Assembly (NCBI GenBank): GCA_001695595.3
Contig: MBPM02000071.1
Location: 372,001 to 436,000 of the forward strand
Length of the DNA stretch: 64,000 nt
DNA from: Plasmopara viticola
Lineage: Eukaryota; Oomycota; Peronosporomycetes; Peronosporales; Peronosporaceae
Reading direction: 5' to 3'
Position numbers and translations under genes: made by a program. This document shows positions 44,653 to 55,437 of this stretch, in pieces. Position 1 is the stretch's first letter; each line of letters starts with the position of its first letter. The notes below the pieces were generated by a model that saw only the letters and a program-made list of their open reading frames with translations, was not told the origin of the DNA and made no database searches.

Positions 44653-47600
44653 ATTTGTTACATAAAAAACTTATTATTTATCTGATTCCCAGCCGGTTTA
44701 TATACCGTTAAACTTTTCAAGATCAATGATATTACGTTACAGACCGTTTTTTTTCCTCTCAGAATTACATTGAATGAAAGAGAAATATATTGTGATCAAT
44801 ACTCTAAGCTCTTATTTATGAAATATTTTGGTCTCTATGATGCGGCAAAGAGCGATGCCGGTCGGCCGGGTCATATTACGATAACCAAGCCACAGCCATA
44901 GATGATTGCCCTGGCTTTCGCTATGCCTAAGTTGCACCTGTAAAGGGCCAAAATGATTAGAACATAGTTTGAACTTAAGAGCGCATTCATCTTTTACGCC
45001 GCTTATAGTGATTGGCTTAGCCATCCCTTCTGCTCCGTCTGCACGATCACATTGTTTATGAGGTAGGAATAGCCGAGCAGCTTATCCTCCTTCAATGTTG
45101 AAAAGAAGATTTTGTGTATAGGGACTTTGTGTATCAAGACACGTATGAGACAAAATGCCTGGAAGTCGAGATACCCCAAACAAGTATTCTGCACGCTAAA
45201 ATTTTAATTCGAAATTTGGTATTATTAAATGCTAAAAAAATATTCAAATGCCACTGTCTATAGTTAAATTTCGCTCGCGTTTCATTAAATCATTCGAAGT
45301 CATAGCCAAGGGAGGCTTAGCGTATGCGTTGGAAATTTCTGAAAGGCTAAAAACACACCTCTTGCTCTGTGTGAACTCGCTTTCGCCTTATTGCAACTCG
45401 GGCTAGGGGCCTTGACAACGGGTCATTTGCAGGCACAGCCATGGGATGCCATAAATTCTGGTCGAAAAAATTATGGAGACTCTTGGATCCGAGGCACCAA
45501 GAACGTGTCTGGCTAAGACAGCTGAGTCCCTTGACGATAAAGTTTGTCATCTCTTAAATTGACGTCGAATGCGATCGAAAGAGTACGCAGCTCACTAGGA
45601 TATCTTTCCTCCTAGCCTCTTTTCGATAAAGGAGACGAGTGACACTATCGTTCTCCTGCAACGCCATCACCAGAGCAAGGACCAGTAACTTATGAAGCGA
45701 AGTAATATTTTTACCATGAGAATCTAAGGCCCAGCTTTATTATGGAAATTTAAGGCCTAACTGCATGATCCGCAGCTGAAAATGGCGGCACTGAGGCTGA
45801 GGGAAGACTTCGTTTCGAGGTTCTTGGTGACTGCTTCGTAAGCAGTTATCACACATGAATATTATTGCGGACAAAACGTTGCAGCATCGAAGTTCCCTGG
45901 AAGTTGCTGACAGTTCTTCAGCCGTAAAAGTTTATCCCCACCACTTCCACATCAAATATGATGGATTTTGCGAAGTGCAAGCAGAGAATACAGTCTCTTG
46001 TGGTTTTGTACCCGATGCAAAAACGCATTTCGTTATCTATCGACATTTAATGAGACGTGAGAAATACTAATGTGGCTTGCGGTGCTCGCATCGATTCTCT
46101 GCTCTTTTAAGCCGAAAAAAAGTACACAGAAGCTGTTCGTCAATCGAAGTCGATGAAGACGGTCATGGGCAAGTCAGCTCGCGTCTACAAAGATAGCTAA
46201 AAGCTACCAAATAGACTTTATTACGGTGTTACTGGCCAAACAAATGCTCTAGTGAAGCTGTAAGTGCACGTCATGGGCTCTGATCTTTTCAAATTCAATT
46301 CAGGCCACACATTTCTTGAAGCCGGTCACAAATTTGCCCCGCTCGCCCCGTTTATCAACAAATTAGCTGTCATTCTTCGCGTAATACATTTTCCGCTTTC
46401 AATACAAACCCTGCAATCTCAATGTGCTTGCCGACACGCTTTAACGAAGCACGCAATGATTGCTCCTGCTTTTATACTTTTGTGCGTGCTCGCTTCGTGC
46501 ATGCTTGTAATTATACTATATCTGAGCACATCTATTTCGCTTTAGATCGATTCAGTTTACTTGTTCCGTTTTAATGAGTTGGTCGATTTGCGAGCGGTTT
46601 CGCATCGTCATTCCGGCGTTAAAAACTTATGAAAGGGCACAATCTAGAGGATAGCTATAAGTGACTAGATCACAAAATCTTTGCAATTTAATTTTTCGGT
46701 GGCAATGATTGCAGAAAGCTAGGAAGACAAGTCAAGACTTCATCAGGTCGACAAAAAAATGTTGTCACGAAGAATCATATTGCGAATTTTATTAAGTGTG
46801 TTTGCGTTGAAAAGGTAATACGGTAGGATTAAACAAACAGCAAAGCACCCTATATCAGGTGTATTGACAGCGTCGTAGACCTCTTCCAGTTACAAGAACG
46901 TAAATAGGCAGCTTATTTACCTTCAAAAGGTTGGTATTGCCCAGATGCGGCAGTCTAAACATGTTTTCCCCTTTATCCACTGTCACCAGTATACTCATTC
47001 GAAAAGAGGAAAAGACATCCTCTACGGCGTTAAATGTCATCGTTTGACATTAGACGGAATAGGGCTGCTAATCTCTCTTTGATGGTAAAAACTGAACGCT
47101 TTATATAGCGACAGTAAGATCGAGATTGAGAATTGATCCTGGCACAAATCCACTATCTATTGGATTGCACTTTGGTAATGTCAGCGTCGGAGGTTGAAAG
47201 GCATCAGTTACGAATTCAACCCCCTTTTTTCTTTCTTTTTGCTTCATCATTTGGAATGTGTACTCCTTCGTGACCAACTTTACTGTCTCAAATTTGTTTG
47301 GAATGAGATGAACTTACGCATTATACAGCATATTAGGTGATTGATAGCAATTGAAAAGAAAAGAAAACAGTCTTAAGGCGACCAAAAACTTTTGAGGTTC
47401 AGCACTTGCCTTCCAGCACCGCTTACAGAGCTAACATTAGAACCAGATACAAACGCCTGTAATGGTCTGCGTAAAAGCAATTCTTGTTATCATACACAAT
47501 GCTTGCAACGTTTGAGATTTTAAAGCCCTATCGTCTACGTATCCTGTTATTGCTGGCTATAGGAAGGCTCAATATGGGTACTTTTTTCAAATTAGGTCCT

Positions 47601-48508
47601 GCTGCAGCCACGACACATCTCTCGATCGCTCTTCTTTTCGATAAAGGTACATTTTATATAGACTTTCTCGTTTGTTGAGAAAGTATTGTTTATGATTTAA
47701 TTGAGTTGTCCACCGTCAATGCGCGACTATAGCGGCGTAATGCTTCCGTACGCGACTCACAGTAGCTGAGTTAAGTCAGAAATATAACAAATGTTGGCAA
47801 AGATTCAGGGCGTCCCTATTGCTGACGCTAGCTTTAAGGTATGTCAGTGGTCAGTTGTGGTCACATCCACAGATAAATGCGAAATAGCAATTCCTTTTCT
47901 ATGCGTTCGTCAGCTATTCTTTACATAAACATACGTACAGAACCTTTTGCGGGCGACGATGGTGCTTTTTTCAAACTTGCGAATCCAATTTCGCTTTTGA
48001 TCGTCTAAATCCTTTTAAGTGAATACCAAATCGTGGCATCTATTTGCTTGGTATATTGTACAGCATGCTATCAGCAAATTTATAAAAGCAGTGCGCAAAC
48101 TTCCATGTGAAGTCAGCCCATTTATATGAGAGGGCCTGGGCTTCACTGTGTTAGCAGCCTCATCAGAGCACCGGTTGCCGAGATCGAACGCAATCACTCA
48201 ATTATTTTCATGAATTAACATCAAGCTACCGTCTATTAATTAAGAATGGAGCGCGAATTCGCATGCGCGTTGACAATCTTTTATTTAAGCAAGACCTCAC
48301 TCTCGAAGCGGTTGTACATTTGCTTTCCAGGATGCCTTCGATGAATACTTGCTTGGGCCACGCCATTGATGTATTGGCTTACAACCATACCCCGAGTCCC
48401 TCTCCTTTAAAGACAAATGACTTAATCACGCTTCGCTTCGTAATTGCCAAGAAAAACATTTCTCTTGGCCCAAATGACCGCAAATTGGAGACAGTTTTGG
48501 ATATGGCT
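44653..48508. other. Stretch without a recognisable gene
   Basis: Short frames only. 45855-46070 (71 codons, containing YPHHFHIKYDGFCEVQ) and 46270-46545 (with one hydrophobic stretch near its end) are the most protein-like, but neither matches anything I know and neither has a convincing start context. Confidence 0.45.
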
Positions 48509-48676
48509 TTTACTAAGGGATTTGTTAATTTCCACTCACCCTTTTGATAATTTCCACCCACCCCCATGTTTATCGGTCAACTTCTGTGTAATGCCATTGC
48601 GCCGCACTTACACCAAACTCTCAAGACGTGCTCACGCGCACGTATCCACAGTGCATAGCACACTTGAGAACTCCCG

Positions 48677-50595
48677 ATGAACAGCTTAGATCCACCTCCT
48701 GCACTTAAGTATCAGTCTCTGCAAGAAGCCAAGGACGCAGTTTGTGCCCATGCACTAAGAGAAGGATGCCTTGACGGTCTTGCAAACCAGACGGGTTGGT
48801 AACAAAAAAAAGGTGCGATCAAAGCTGTCATACTCAACTGTTCAAGAGTACGACGTACAAAAAGAAAGGAACAAGAGCCTGTTCAGAAGCGAATACGAAC
48901 GGGTTCTAGCAGCTCTACTAAATGTCTTTTCGGAGCCAGTATACGTCAACAGGGCGGCCTTTGGCAGTTACAAGTTGACAATGAGGAACTCAACCATGAT
49001 GCCATTGCGCACCAGTCTGCACACCCGCAGGAACGCGCTTTATCAGGTGACCAACGCGTTTCGGTATTGACTTTGGGACGTGCTGGTGTGAATCCTGCAC
49101 GGATTATTACCACTTTGCGTCAAGAGTCTGGCATTATGTCAACACCGCAAGACATCTACAACATCCGCGCATCTCATCGCGTCATCTTGTTAGCAGGGCG
49201 AACCCCACTCGCCGCCTTACTTGATAGCCTTGCTGGCAATACCCGTTATTTCGCAGAACGTGATGCAGAGCAGAAGCTGACACATCTGCTAATCATATCA
49301 CCGACAGCCAATGAAATTTGTCAGAAGTTCAGCGCCGGCTGTATTTGGATAGTTGATGCTACCTACAAAACGAACAGGTGCAACTTTCCGCTCTTGCACG
49401 TCGTTGGTGTAACGGCAACAAATACAACTTTCACCTTCGCCTATTGCTTTATGGAGAGTGAAACAACAGAGGACTTTATTTGGGCAATGGGTCGCCTGCA
49501 TGATGTCTTCCTGCAATACAGCATTGACACCAATGGCACCTTTGTTGCTGACAGAGAACTTGCCTTTATCAACGACCTTGGTGAAGTTTACCCGAACGCA
49601 AATTGTCTTCTTTGTCAGTGGCATATTTGCAAGAATATACTTGCAAGGCAAAGAAGAGCGTTGGCTACGCAGGAGGCCTGGGCAAAATTTTTGGAGCAAT
49701 GGAATGTCCTCGTTGCCAAAGACAAAATTTCCGATTATGAAGTTCATCTTGCGGCAATGCGCACAGAATTTAGCGCCCATGCTCCTGTGTCGCGGTATGT
49801 TGAGGATACTTGGCTCGTCTGGAAGGACAGATATGTGGCCGCTTTTCTCCGAAACAAGCGTCATTACGGACATGTCACGACGTCACGTGTCGAAAGTGCT
49901 CATTCCGCTTTGAAGAAATGGTTATCTGCGTCAACAGGTAATCTACTGACAGTTGATGATGCTGTGAAGCTTGCATGCGACGGTCAACTTGCAGTGATCA
50001 TGCAGGAGAATGCGAGGCAGAGGGATATTGCCAATATGCAGTTTGGCCCCTTGTTCTCCCAGGTCTTGGGGGAAATCTTGGTGGCAGGTATAAAGCTTGC
50101 CTTTGGCGCAAACAAATGCCGATTTGACAACGGATATCGCGACACGAACCATGCGATATGTCAAGGCCTGATCAAATCAACGATGGGCTATCCTTGCTGT
50201 CATGCCCTGCTTGGACGAACAGAGCCTCTTTCTGTGGACAATTTTGATCAACAATTGCGCTTAGTGCAGCCCCCTAGAGTCATAGAGAGGGAAAACACTT
50301 TAACTCTGGAAGAGGCTTTATCAAAAAAAAATTCACCAGTGAATACTCGATCGCTGGGGACCATCGCAAAAAGGTCCTGCTTAAGCACATTCTGGAGAGT
50401 TCTGCGAGTAATACGCAAGAGCCGGGCCGCGTGCAAACAAGGGGACGGCCCTCAGGATCTACGCAGCGTAACCCGTCACATTTTGAACATGTAGAGAATT
50501 CACTGATTCCCCAGCGACGGCGCAGGTGTAGAATCGGTACCCAGGAAGGTCACAACTCAAGGACTTGTAATCAAGGCCGTGCACCGCCAGCCTGA
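48677..50595 (+). pseudogene. MULE/FAR1-type transposase, frameshifted at both ends
   Basis: The ATG at 48677 opens a FAR1-like DNA-binding region (SLQEAKDAVCAHALREG), which changes frame near 48768 and again before 48920, continuing LTVLQTRRVGNKKK and later CLFGASIRQQGGLWQLQVDN. The catalytic region is open from 49067 to 50494: IVDATYKTNRCNFPLLHVVG holds the first Asp (~49355), VADRELAF the second, and TSRVESAHSALKKWL the Glu, with a CQWHICKNIL motif between. After a run of As near 50325 the true frame shifts to KFTSEYSIAGDHRKKVLLKH, then RGRPSGSTQR (AT-hook-like) and a zinc-knuckle-like end GHNSRTC, stopping at 50595. Indels in A runs could be consensus errors; with them the copy is non-functional. 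Confidence 0.85.
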
Positions 50596-50697
50596 TCAGA
50601 ATAGTGCCTTTCATAGAGTTGTTGCTCTGCATCACCATCCCTTGGTAGCTATATCAATAATTAGAGGTCTTTCTTTGTCATACATATATCCAAAATT

Positions 50698-51048
50698 TAC
50701 TGCACCGATTTTTCGGAAAAGGTTGGGGTGACGCCCTCCTTCCAAGCGCGGGGGTTAAATGCTCGCGCGCTTCGGGCAGGTGCTCTCGGGCATCTGCAGG
50801 TCTCCAACGAGTCTCACCCTCGATGCGACGGTCTCCAGCACCAGGGCGCCACCTGGGCTCTTACCAAGTCAGAAGTACACAAAATAATGGAAGACCCTCA
50901 CGGCCTCGGTGCTGGCTGCACTGCCCGCCGAACGAGACTCGACGTATGCGGACACCACTCTATGCCGTGGGCTAGCCATAGAGCCTAGCACGTGCATAAC
51001 TTGGCAGCGCGATAACGTAATACAATACAATACAATACTGCACCGATT
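50698..51048 (+). mobile_element. SINE-like retroelement with 13-bp target duplication, copy 2 (inside the MULE)
   Basis: The body 50711-51035 is ~98% identical to 38347-38669 by eye, in the same orientation and with the same AATAC-repeat tail. TACTGCACCGATT flanks it at 50698-50710 and 51036-51048. It lies between the transposase stop and the right TIR, so it inserted after the MULE had arrived. Confidence 0.85.
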
Positions 51049-51464
51049 AGCAGTAATTACCCTGCCGTATTACGATGGTTACCAGTATAACAGCTCGTGC
51101 AAAGGGTTTCAAGGTGAACCAAAGATTTGTAGCGCAATGACATTAAACTGATTTAATACCAACCAATAAACAAGGGGGTGAGTGGAAATGAACGGTTCCC
51201 TTTATTAATTGCTATTATTTCTCGAGTATTTATTTTCCGCCAAACGATTATTGTGCACGCAAAGGGTTGGATTACTAGGAGACGTAGGCGCACCAGATTA
51301 TCGACGCGATTAACAGTCCAAGTAGCTTAGATTACATCGTAATCAAGCTAAGACTGGGATTAATTGTACTTCCTGCAAACATCTTCGACCGACCAAAGTG
51401 TGATTCGCCGCCTATACATGTGTGAGTACTTGAGAGAAATATGACGTTCAAAGTTGTACTATGC

Positions 51465-53405
51465 TTAGCTGGTGACACTTTTGCGATGCTTTTTCTCCTT
51501 CTCATACTCGGTGTAATTACCACAAAAAAATTCGACGCGACCATCGCCTTCAAACGCGATTATGTGCGAGCATATGCGGTCCAGGAACCATCGGTCGTGA
51601 GAAATGACCATGGATACGCCATTAAAGTCTGTCAAGGCGATCTCAAGTGACCGTAAAGTATCAACGTCCAGATCGTTTGTCGGTTCATCAAGCATAATCA
51701 CGTTATGGCCGCCCAACAGCATTTTTGCTAGGTGAACGCGATTACGCTCGCCACCACTGAGGCTACCGACCATTTTTTCCTGCATTCCACCGCGCAGGTT
51801 AAAACTGGCGATATACGCGCGTGTGTTAATGCGATCACCTCCCACTTCGACATATTCGTTACCACTTGAAATTTCCTCATAGACAGAGCGTCTGGCACTC
51901 AATTCGTCACGGCTTTGACTTACAAAGCCGAGGCTAACTGTTTTACCAAGCTCAACACTACCCTCATCAGGCTCCTCAATATTAGCAATGATATTGAAAA
52001 GCGTACTTTTACCCATTCCATTCCCGCCGACAATACCCACAATAGCATTAGGCGGAATCTCGAATGAGAGCTGATCAAAAAGCACACGGCCGTCGTCGAG
52101 CTGTTTACGCAAATTTTTAACCTGGATGACCTTGTTGCCCAGCCGCGCTCCGGATGGCACTACAATCTGTCCTTCTTCCAAGCGAGAAGACAGACGAAAA
52201 CCGCTCGCTGCCATCTCTTGCAGCTTTTTAACACGGGCTTTGTTTGCTTTTGTACTACCTTGGTGGTCACGCGACCATGCAATTTCGGAGGCAATCTGTT
52301 TCGCGCGAATTGCATCACTCTTTCGCTGCATATTGAAGCGATTGCGACGCTGTTTCAACCACTCTGTGTAGTTGCCTTCGTATGCGTACATCTCACCACG
52401 GTCAAGCTCCAATACCCAGCCGGCCACATTGTCCAAAAAGTAGCGGTCGTGCGTAATGGACAGGACAGTACCACGGTATTTGTTTAAGAACTCTTCCAGC
52501 CAATGCACCGACTCAGCGTCCAAGTGATTCGTGGGTTCATCAAGTAGCAGCATGTCGGGCTTTTCAAGCAGCAATCTGCAGAGTGCCACGCGACGTCTTT
52601 CGCCGCCAGACAGCACTTCGACGTTCGCATCGGCAGCTGGAACTCTCAGAGCGGCCATGGCTTTGGCAACTTCATGAGTCAGATCCCAGCAACCCAAATT
52701 TTCAATCTGATCCTGCAGCTTGGCTTGTTCTTCCAGTAGCACGTCAAAATCAGCGTCGGGCTCGCCCATGGCCATGGATACTTCGTCAAACTTGGTCAAC
52801 AGTGCCTGACTTTCCTTCAGACCGTCCATAATATTCTCGTACACGTTCTTGGCTGGGTCCAGTTGTGGCTCTTGCGGCAAATATCCCACTTTGAGTCCAT
52901 CCTTCACCCAGCGGTCGCCGTCAAAGTCATTGTGCACGCCAGCAATAATTTTGAGCAGCGTGGATTTTCCACTGCCATTCGAACCTAGAACGCCAATCTT
53001 TGCACCACGTAAAAAGCCTAAACTAATGCGTTCAAAGAGTTTTTTGCCGCCCGGAATAGTCATGCCGACGTCCCGCAGATGACAGACAAAGTCACCTGGT
53101 ACGCCGCCGCCGGCGTTCGAAGACGCAAATCCGCGTACTTTAGTGAGATAAATAGGCCAAACTTGAGCGGGCGAGAACCCACGTCGATTGCGCGACAACA
53201 CAAACCGCGAAGCAGCATGGCAAGACAGCTTGATTGGCATCTGCAGATGATGGGTGGGAGCCAAGCTACTACCAGATGCCTCATGTGCCAAAGTCATCTT
53301 TGTTGTGGCACAGGCGTTCGATTTGATGACATTGTGCTCGTATAGCGTTGGCAATTGGGTCGATTGTCGGCGCACAGCGTTGCTTGCACGCGCAAAAGAC
53401 AACAT
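51465..53405 (-). CDS. ettA: EttA-type ABC-F ATPase, probably mitochondrial
   Basis: ABC-F protein that in bacteria binds the ribosomal E site and gates the first peptide bond according to ATP level. The product is 646 residues from the ATG at 53405; an in-frame ATG at 53522 adds 39 residues but lacks presequence character. The first ~130 residues (MLSFARASNAVRRQSTQ...) are rich in Arg/Ser/Ala with no acidic start, like a mitochondrial presequence. The first ABC domain has GSNGSGKST, LSGGERRRVALCRLLLEKPD and LLLDEPTNHLDAES. The second has GGNGMGKST, SLSGGERNRVHLAKML and MLDEPTNDLD. The inter-domain linker and the EttA-specific arm (VYENIMDGL...) are present. The bacterial EttA pattern is retained almost word for word. 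It is divergent from eEF1B-gamma across ~342 bp. Confidence 0.9.
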   Translation of the reverse strand: MLSFARASNAVRRQSTQLPTLYEHNVIKSNACATTKMTLAHEASGSSLAPTHHLQMPIKLSCHAASRFVLSRNRRGFSPAQVWPIYLTKVRGFASSNAGGGVPGDFVCHLRDVGMTIPGGKKLFERISLGFLRGAKIGVLGSNGSGKSTLLKIIAGVHNDFDGDRWVKDGLKVGYLPQEPQLDPAKNVYENIMDGLKESQALLTKFDEVSMAMGEPDADFDVLLEEQAKLQDQIENLGCWDLTHEVAKAMAALRVPAADANVEVLSGGERRRVALCRLLLEKPDMLLLDEPTNHLDAESVHWLEEFLNKYRGTVLSITHDRYFLDNVAGWVLELDRGEMYAYEGNYTEWLKQRRNRFNMQRKSDAIRAKQIASEIAWSRDHQGSTKANKARVKKLQEMAASGFRLSSRLEEGQIVVPSGARLGNKVIQVKNLRKQLDDGRVLFDQLSFEIPPNAIVGIVGGNGMGKSTLFNIIANIEEPDEGSVELGKTVSLGFVSQSRDELSARRSVYEEISSGNEYVEVGGDRINTRAYIASFNLRGGMQEKMVGSLSGGERNRVHLAKMLLGGHNVIMLDEPTNDLDVDTLRSLEIALTDFNGVSMVISHDRWFLDRICSHIIAFEGDGRVEFFCGNYTEYEKEKKHRKSVTS

Positions 53406-53714
53406 GCGTAACACTCTCAAGGCTAAGAAAGAGTCAATCAATCGATTGGTTCCTTGCGTTTTTTTATCAAGACGTATTGCCTTAAAAAGGAAGGAATAGT
53501 ACACGTAATTAAAGCACGGCACAATTTAAGCAAAACTGGGTTGTAAACTTCAAATTTTCTTGACTCATTCGGTTTTAAAGCATGACATACACATATGGAG
53601 ACTTTAAGGTCGAACCAAACTTTTGTGCTGCACATTTCCTGCATGCTGTGATCCAAACAAAAAATCAAGATGTGGGTGGACCACAATTTCAAATATTTAC
53701 GGCAAGAAAGACCA

Positions 53715-53727
53715 CCATTCACTTTCT
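53715..53727 (+). promoter_or_regulatory. Inr-like initiator before eEF1B-gamma
   Basis: CCATTCACTTTCT lies ~21 bp upstream of the proposed ATG. It shares the CATTCACTT core with the motif before the SCP2-domain gene and agrees with the oomycete initiator. Supported by position and motif only. Confidence 0.45.
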
Positions 53728-53747
53728 TTCACATCCAAGACTTGACC

Positions 53748-55056
53748 ATGGTTCTGGTACGATCATCTGCAGCGTGCAAACCCAGCTTATCTAGCTAACC
53801 ACTTGATTCTCTCTCTCTGTGTAATCGTTGACATGACATGGTAGAAGCTTTACACTTACCCCGGAAACTATCGCGTCTTCAAGGCACTTATTGCCGCCGA
53901 GTTTAACGGTATTAACATTGAGTTGCCGGAATTCGACTTCGCCAAGGACATTGGGTCAAAAGAGTTTAAGGCCAAGACCCCCGTGGGCAAGGTGCCCCTT
54001 TTAGAAACGGATGAGGGCTGCATTTTTGAGAGTGGTGCTATTGCCAAGTATGTGGCCCGCCTTCGCGCCGATACCGGCCTTTACGGCAAGACATTCTTTG
54101 AGTCAGGCCAAGTGGACGCCTGGATTGACTTCTCCGCGCACGAGCTTGAGGTCCCACTTGAAGTCTGGGTGAATCCGATTCTTGGCTGGGCGAAGTTTAA
54201 CGCCGCGGCTCAAACCAAGGCCAAGACTGATGTAAAAAAAGCTTTGCAGACCCTTGAGAATCATCTGCATCTGCGCACCTACCTCGTGGGTGAACAGATT
54301 ACCCTTGCTGACATTTTCATCGCCTCGTCTCTTATATACCCCTTCAAGTTTGTGCTCGACAAGGAGTTTCGCAAGCCGTACGCGGCCGTGAACCGCTGGT
54401 TCTCTACTTTAGTGAATCAGCCCGAGTTCCAAGCCGTCGTCGGTGACGTGCCACTTATTGATGTTGCTTTGACTGCTGAGGGAGACAGTTCTAAAACGAA
54501 GGTTGTCAAGAAGGACGCTCCGAAGAAGGAAAAAGCCACTCCAAAAGAGGAGGAACCCAAGCCAAAGAAAGTGGAACATCCGCTTGCCGTGCTGAACCGT
54601 GAAAAGCCGTCGTCCATGAGTTTGGACGCGTGGAAGGTGCAGTATTCGAATACAAAGAACCTAGCTGACGCCATGACGTGGTTCTGGGAGCACTTGGACG
54701 TCGGAGGCTATTCCTTGTGGTTTTGCGACTACAATTACAACAACGAGAACACCAAGATGTTCATGACATGCAATGCCGTAGGTGGTTTCCTCCAGCGCTC
54801 AGAAGCCATGCGTAAGTACGCGTTTGGTGTCATGAACGTGTGTGGCGCCGAGGGCTCGGAGATTATCATCACTGGATGCTGGCTGTTCCGTGGCGACTCG
54901 GAGAAACACATGGTGGAGGCGAATCCGGATGCCGAGTACTACACGTGGACGAAAGCAGAGCTCAATGACGAGACAAAGGCGCGTGTGGCCGCCTATTGGT
55001 GCAACGAAGACGAGTTAGAGGGAAAGCCCATTGCCGACTCGAAGGTGTTTAAATAA
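53748..55056 (+). CDS. EEF1G: Translation elongation factor eEF1B gamma subunit
   Basis: Structural subunit of the eEF1B nucleotide-exchange complex that recycles eEF1A. Two exons: 53748-53756 (M-V-L), an 88-bp intron (53757-53844, GTACGA...GTAG), then 53845-55056, giving 406 residues. A glutathione-transferase-like N-domain (LYTYPGNYRVFKALIAAEF; VGKVPLLETDEG; FESGAIAKYVAR) and C-domain (residues ~95-190) are followed by a Lys/Glu/Pro linker (KKEKATPKEEEPKPKK) and the conserved ~160-residue EF1G domain (AMTWFWEHLDVGGYSLWFCD). Without the small first exon the GST fold would lack its first strand, which decides the start. AATAAA occurs near 55117. Gene and frame look intact. Confidence 0.95.
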
Positions 55057-55437
55057 GCGGGTGTCGTCGTTTATAATAAAAAGAAAGCAAGCTTAACCTT
55101 AACATTACGAGTAATTGAATAAATACCGAGGCTGAAAAACCCTCGTGTTTATGGTCCGCCCGAGGTTTTTTTTACAAGGCGGTCTCCCCAGGGAAGTTGT
55201 GTCCCAGCACGTCTGTGTCGGTCGCCGCATTCATTGCCTCGTTGCGCCACACAGAACCAACAAAAGCACCGACTCGCTGCTTCTACACAATAAAGCAGCA
55301 TTTCATCATCGTACCTCTCGCTTTGAACATTTGACAGTACCGAAACCGAGCGTTGAAGTCGTCTGATTGAGGGCTATCTTTGCGTTGGAAGTGGTTGGGT
55401 CCAAAGCACAATAGCCGCAATCCAGCCGTACTTGACA

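Larger units (their letters stand above)
48517..51200 (+). mobile_element. MULE (Mutator-like) DNA transposon with TIRs
   Basis: The left end begins GGGATTTGTTAATTTCCACT (48517). The right end, read inward on the minus strand from 51200, begins GGGAACCGTTCATTTCCACT. Both go on to a CACCC block and TGTTTATYGGT, so the inverted repeats are ~40 bp; the left one contains an internal ~22-bp partial duplication. Flanking octamers are TTTACTAA (48509-48516) and TTTATTAA (51201-51208), matching 7 of 8, in the 8-11 bp range typical of Mutator elements. It contains the transposase and a nested SINE-like element. Confidence 0.75.

Noticed and set aside
38347..51035. The two ~323-bp repeats as LTRs of a single large retrotransposon
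   Set aside because: Each copy has its own, different target duplication, and ordinary genes and a MULE lie between them. They are independent insertions, and the ends lack TG...CA.
55432..55437. MED14 start two codons upstream of 55438
   Set aside because: That codon is TTG; the first ATG in frame is at 55438.
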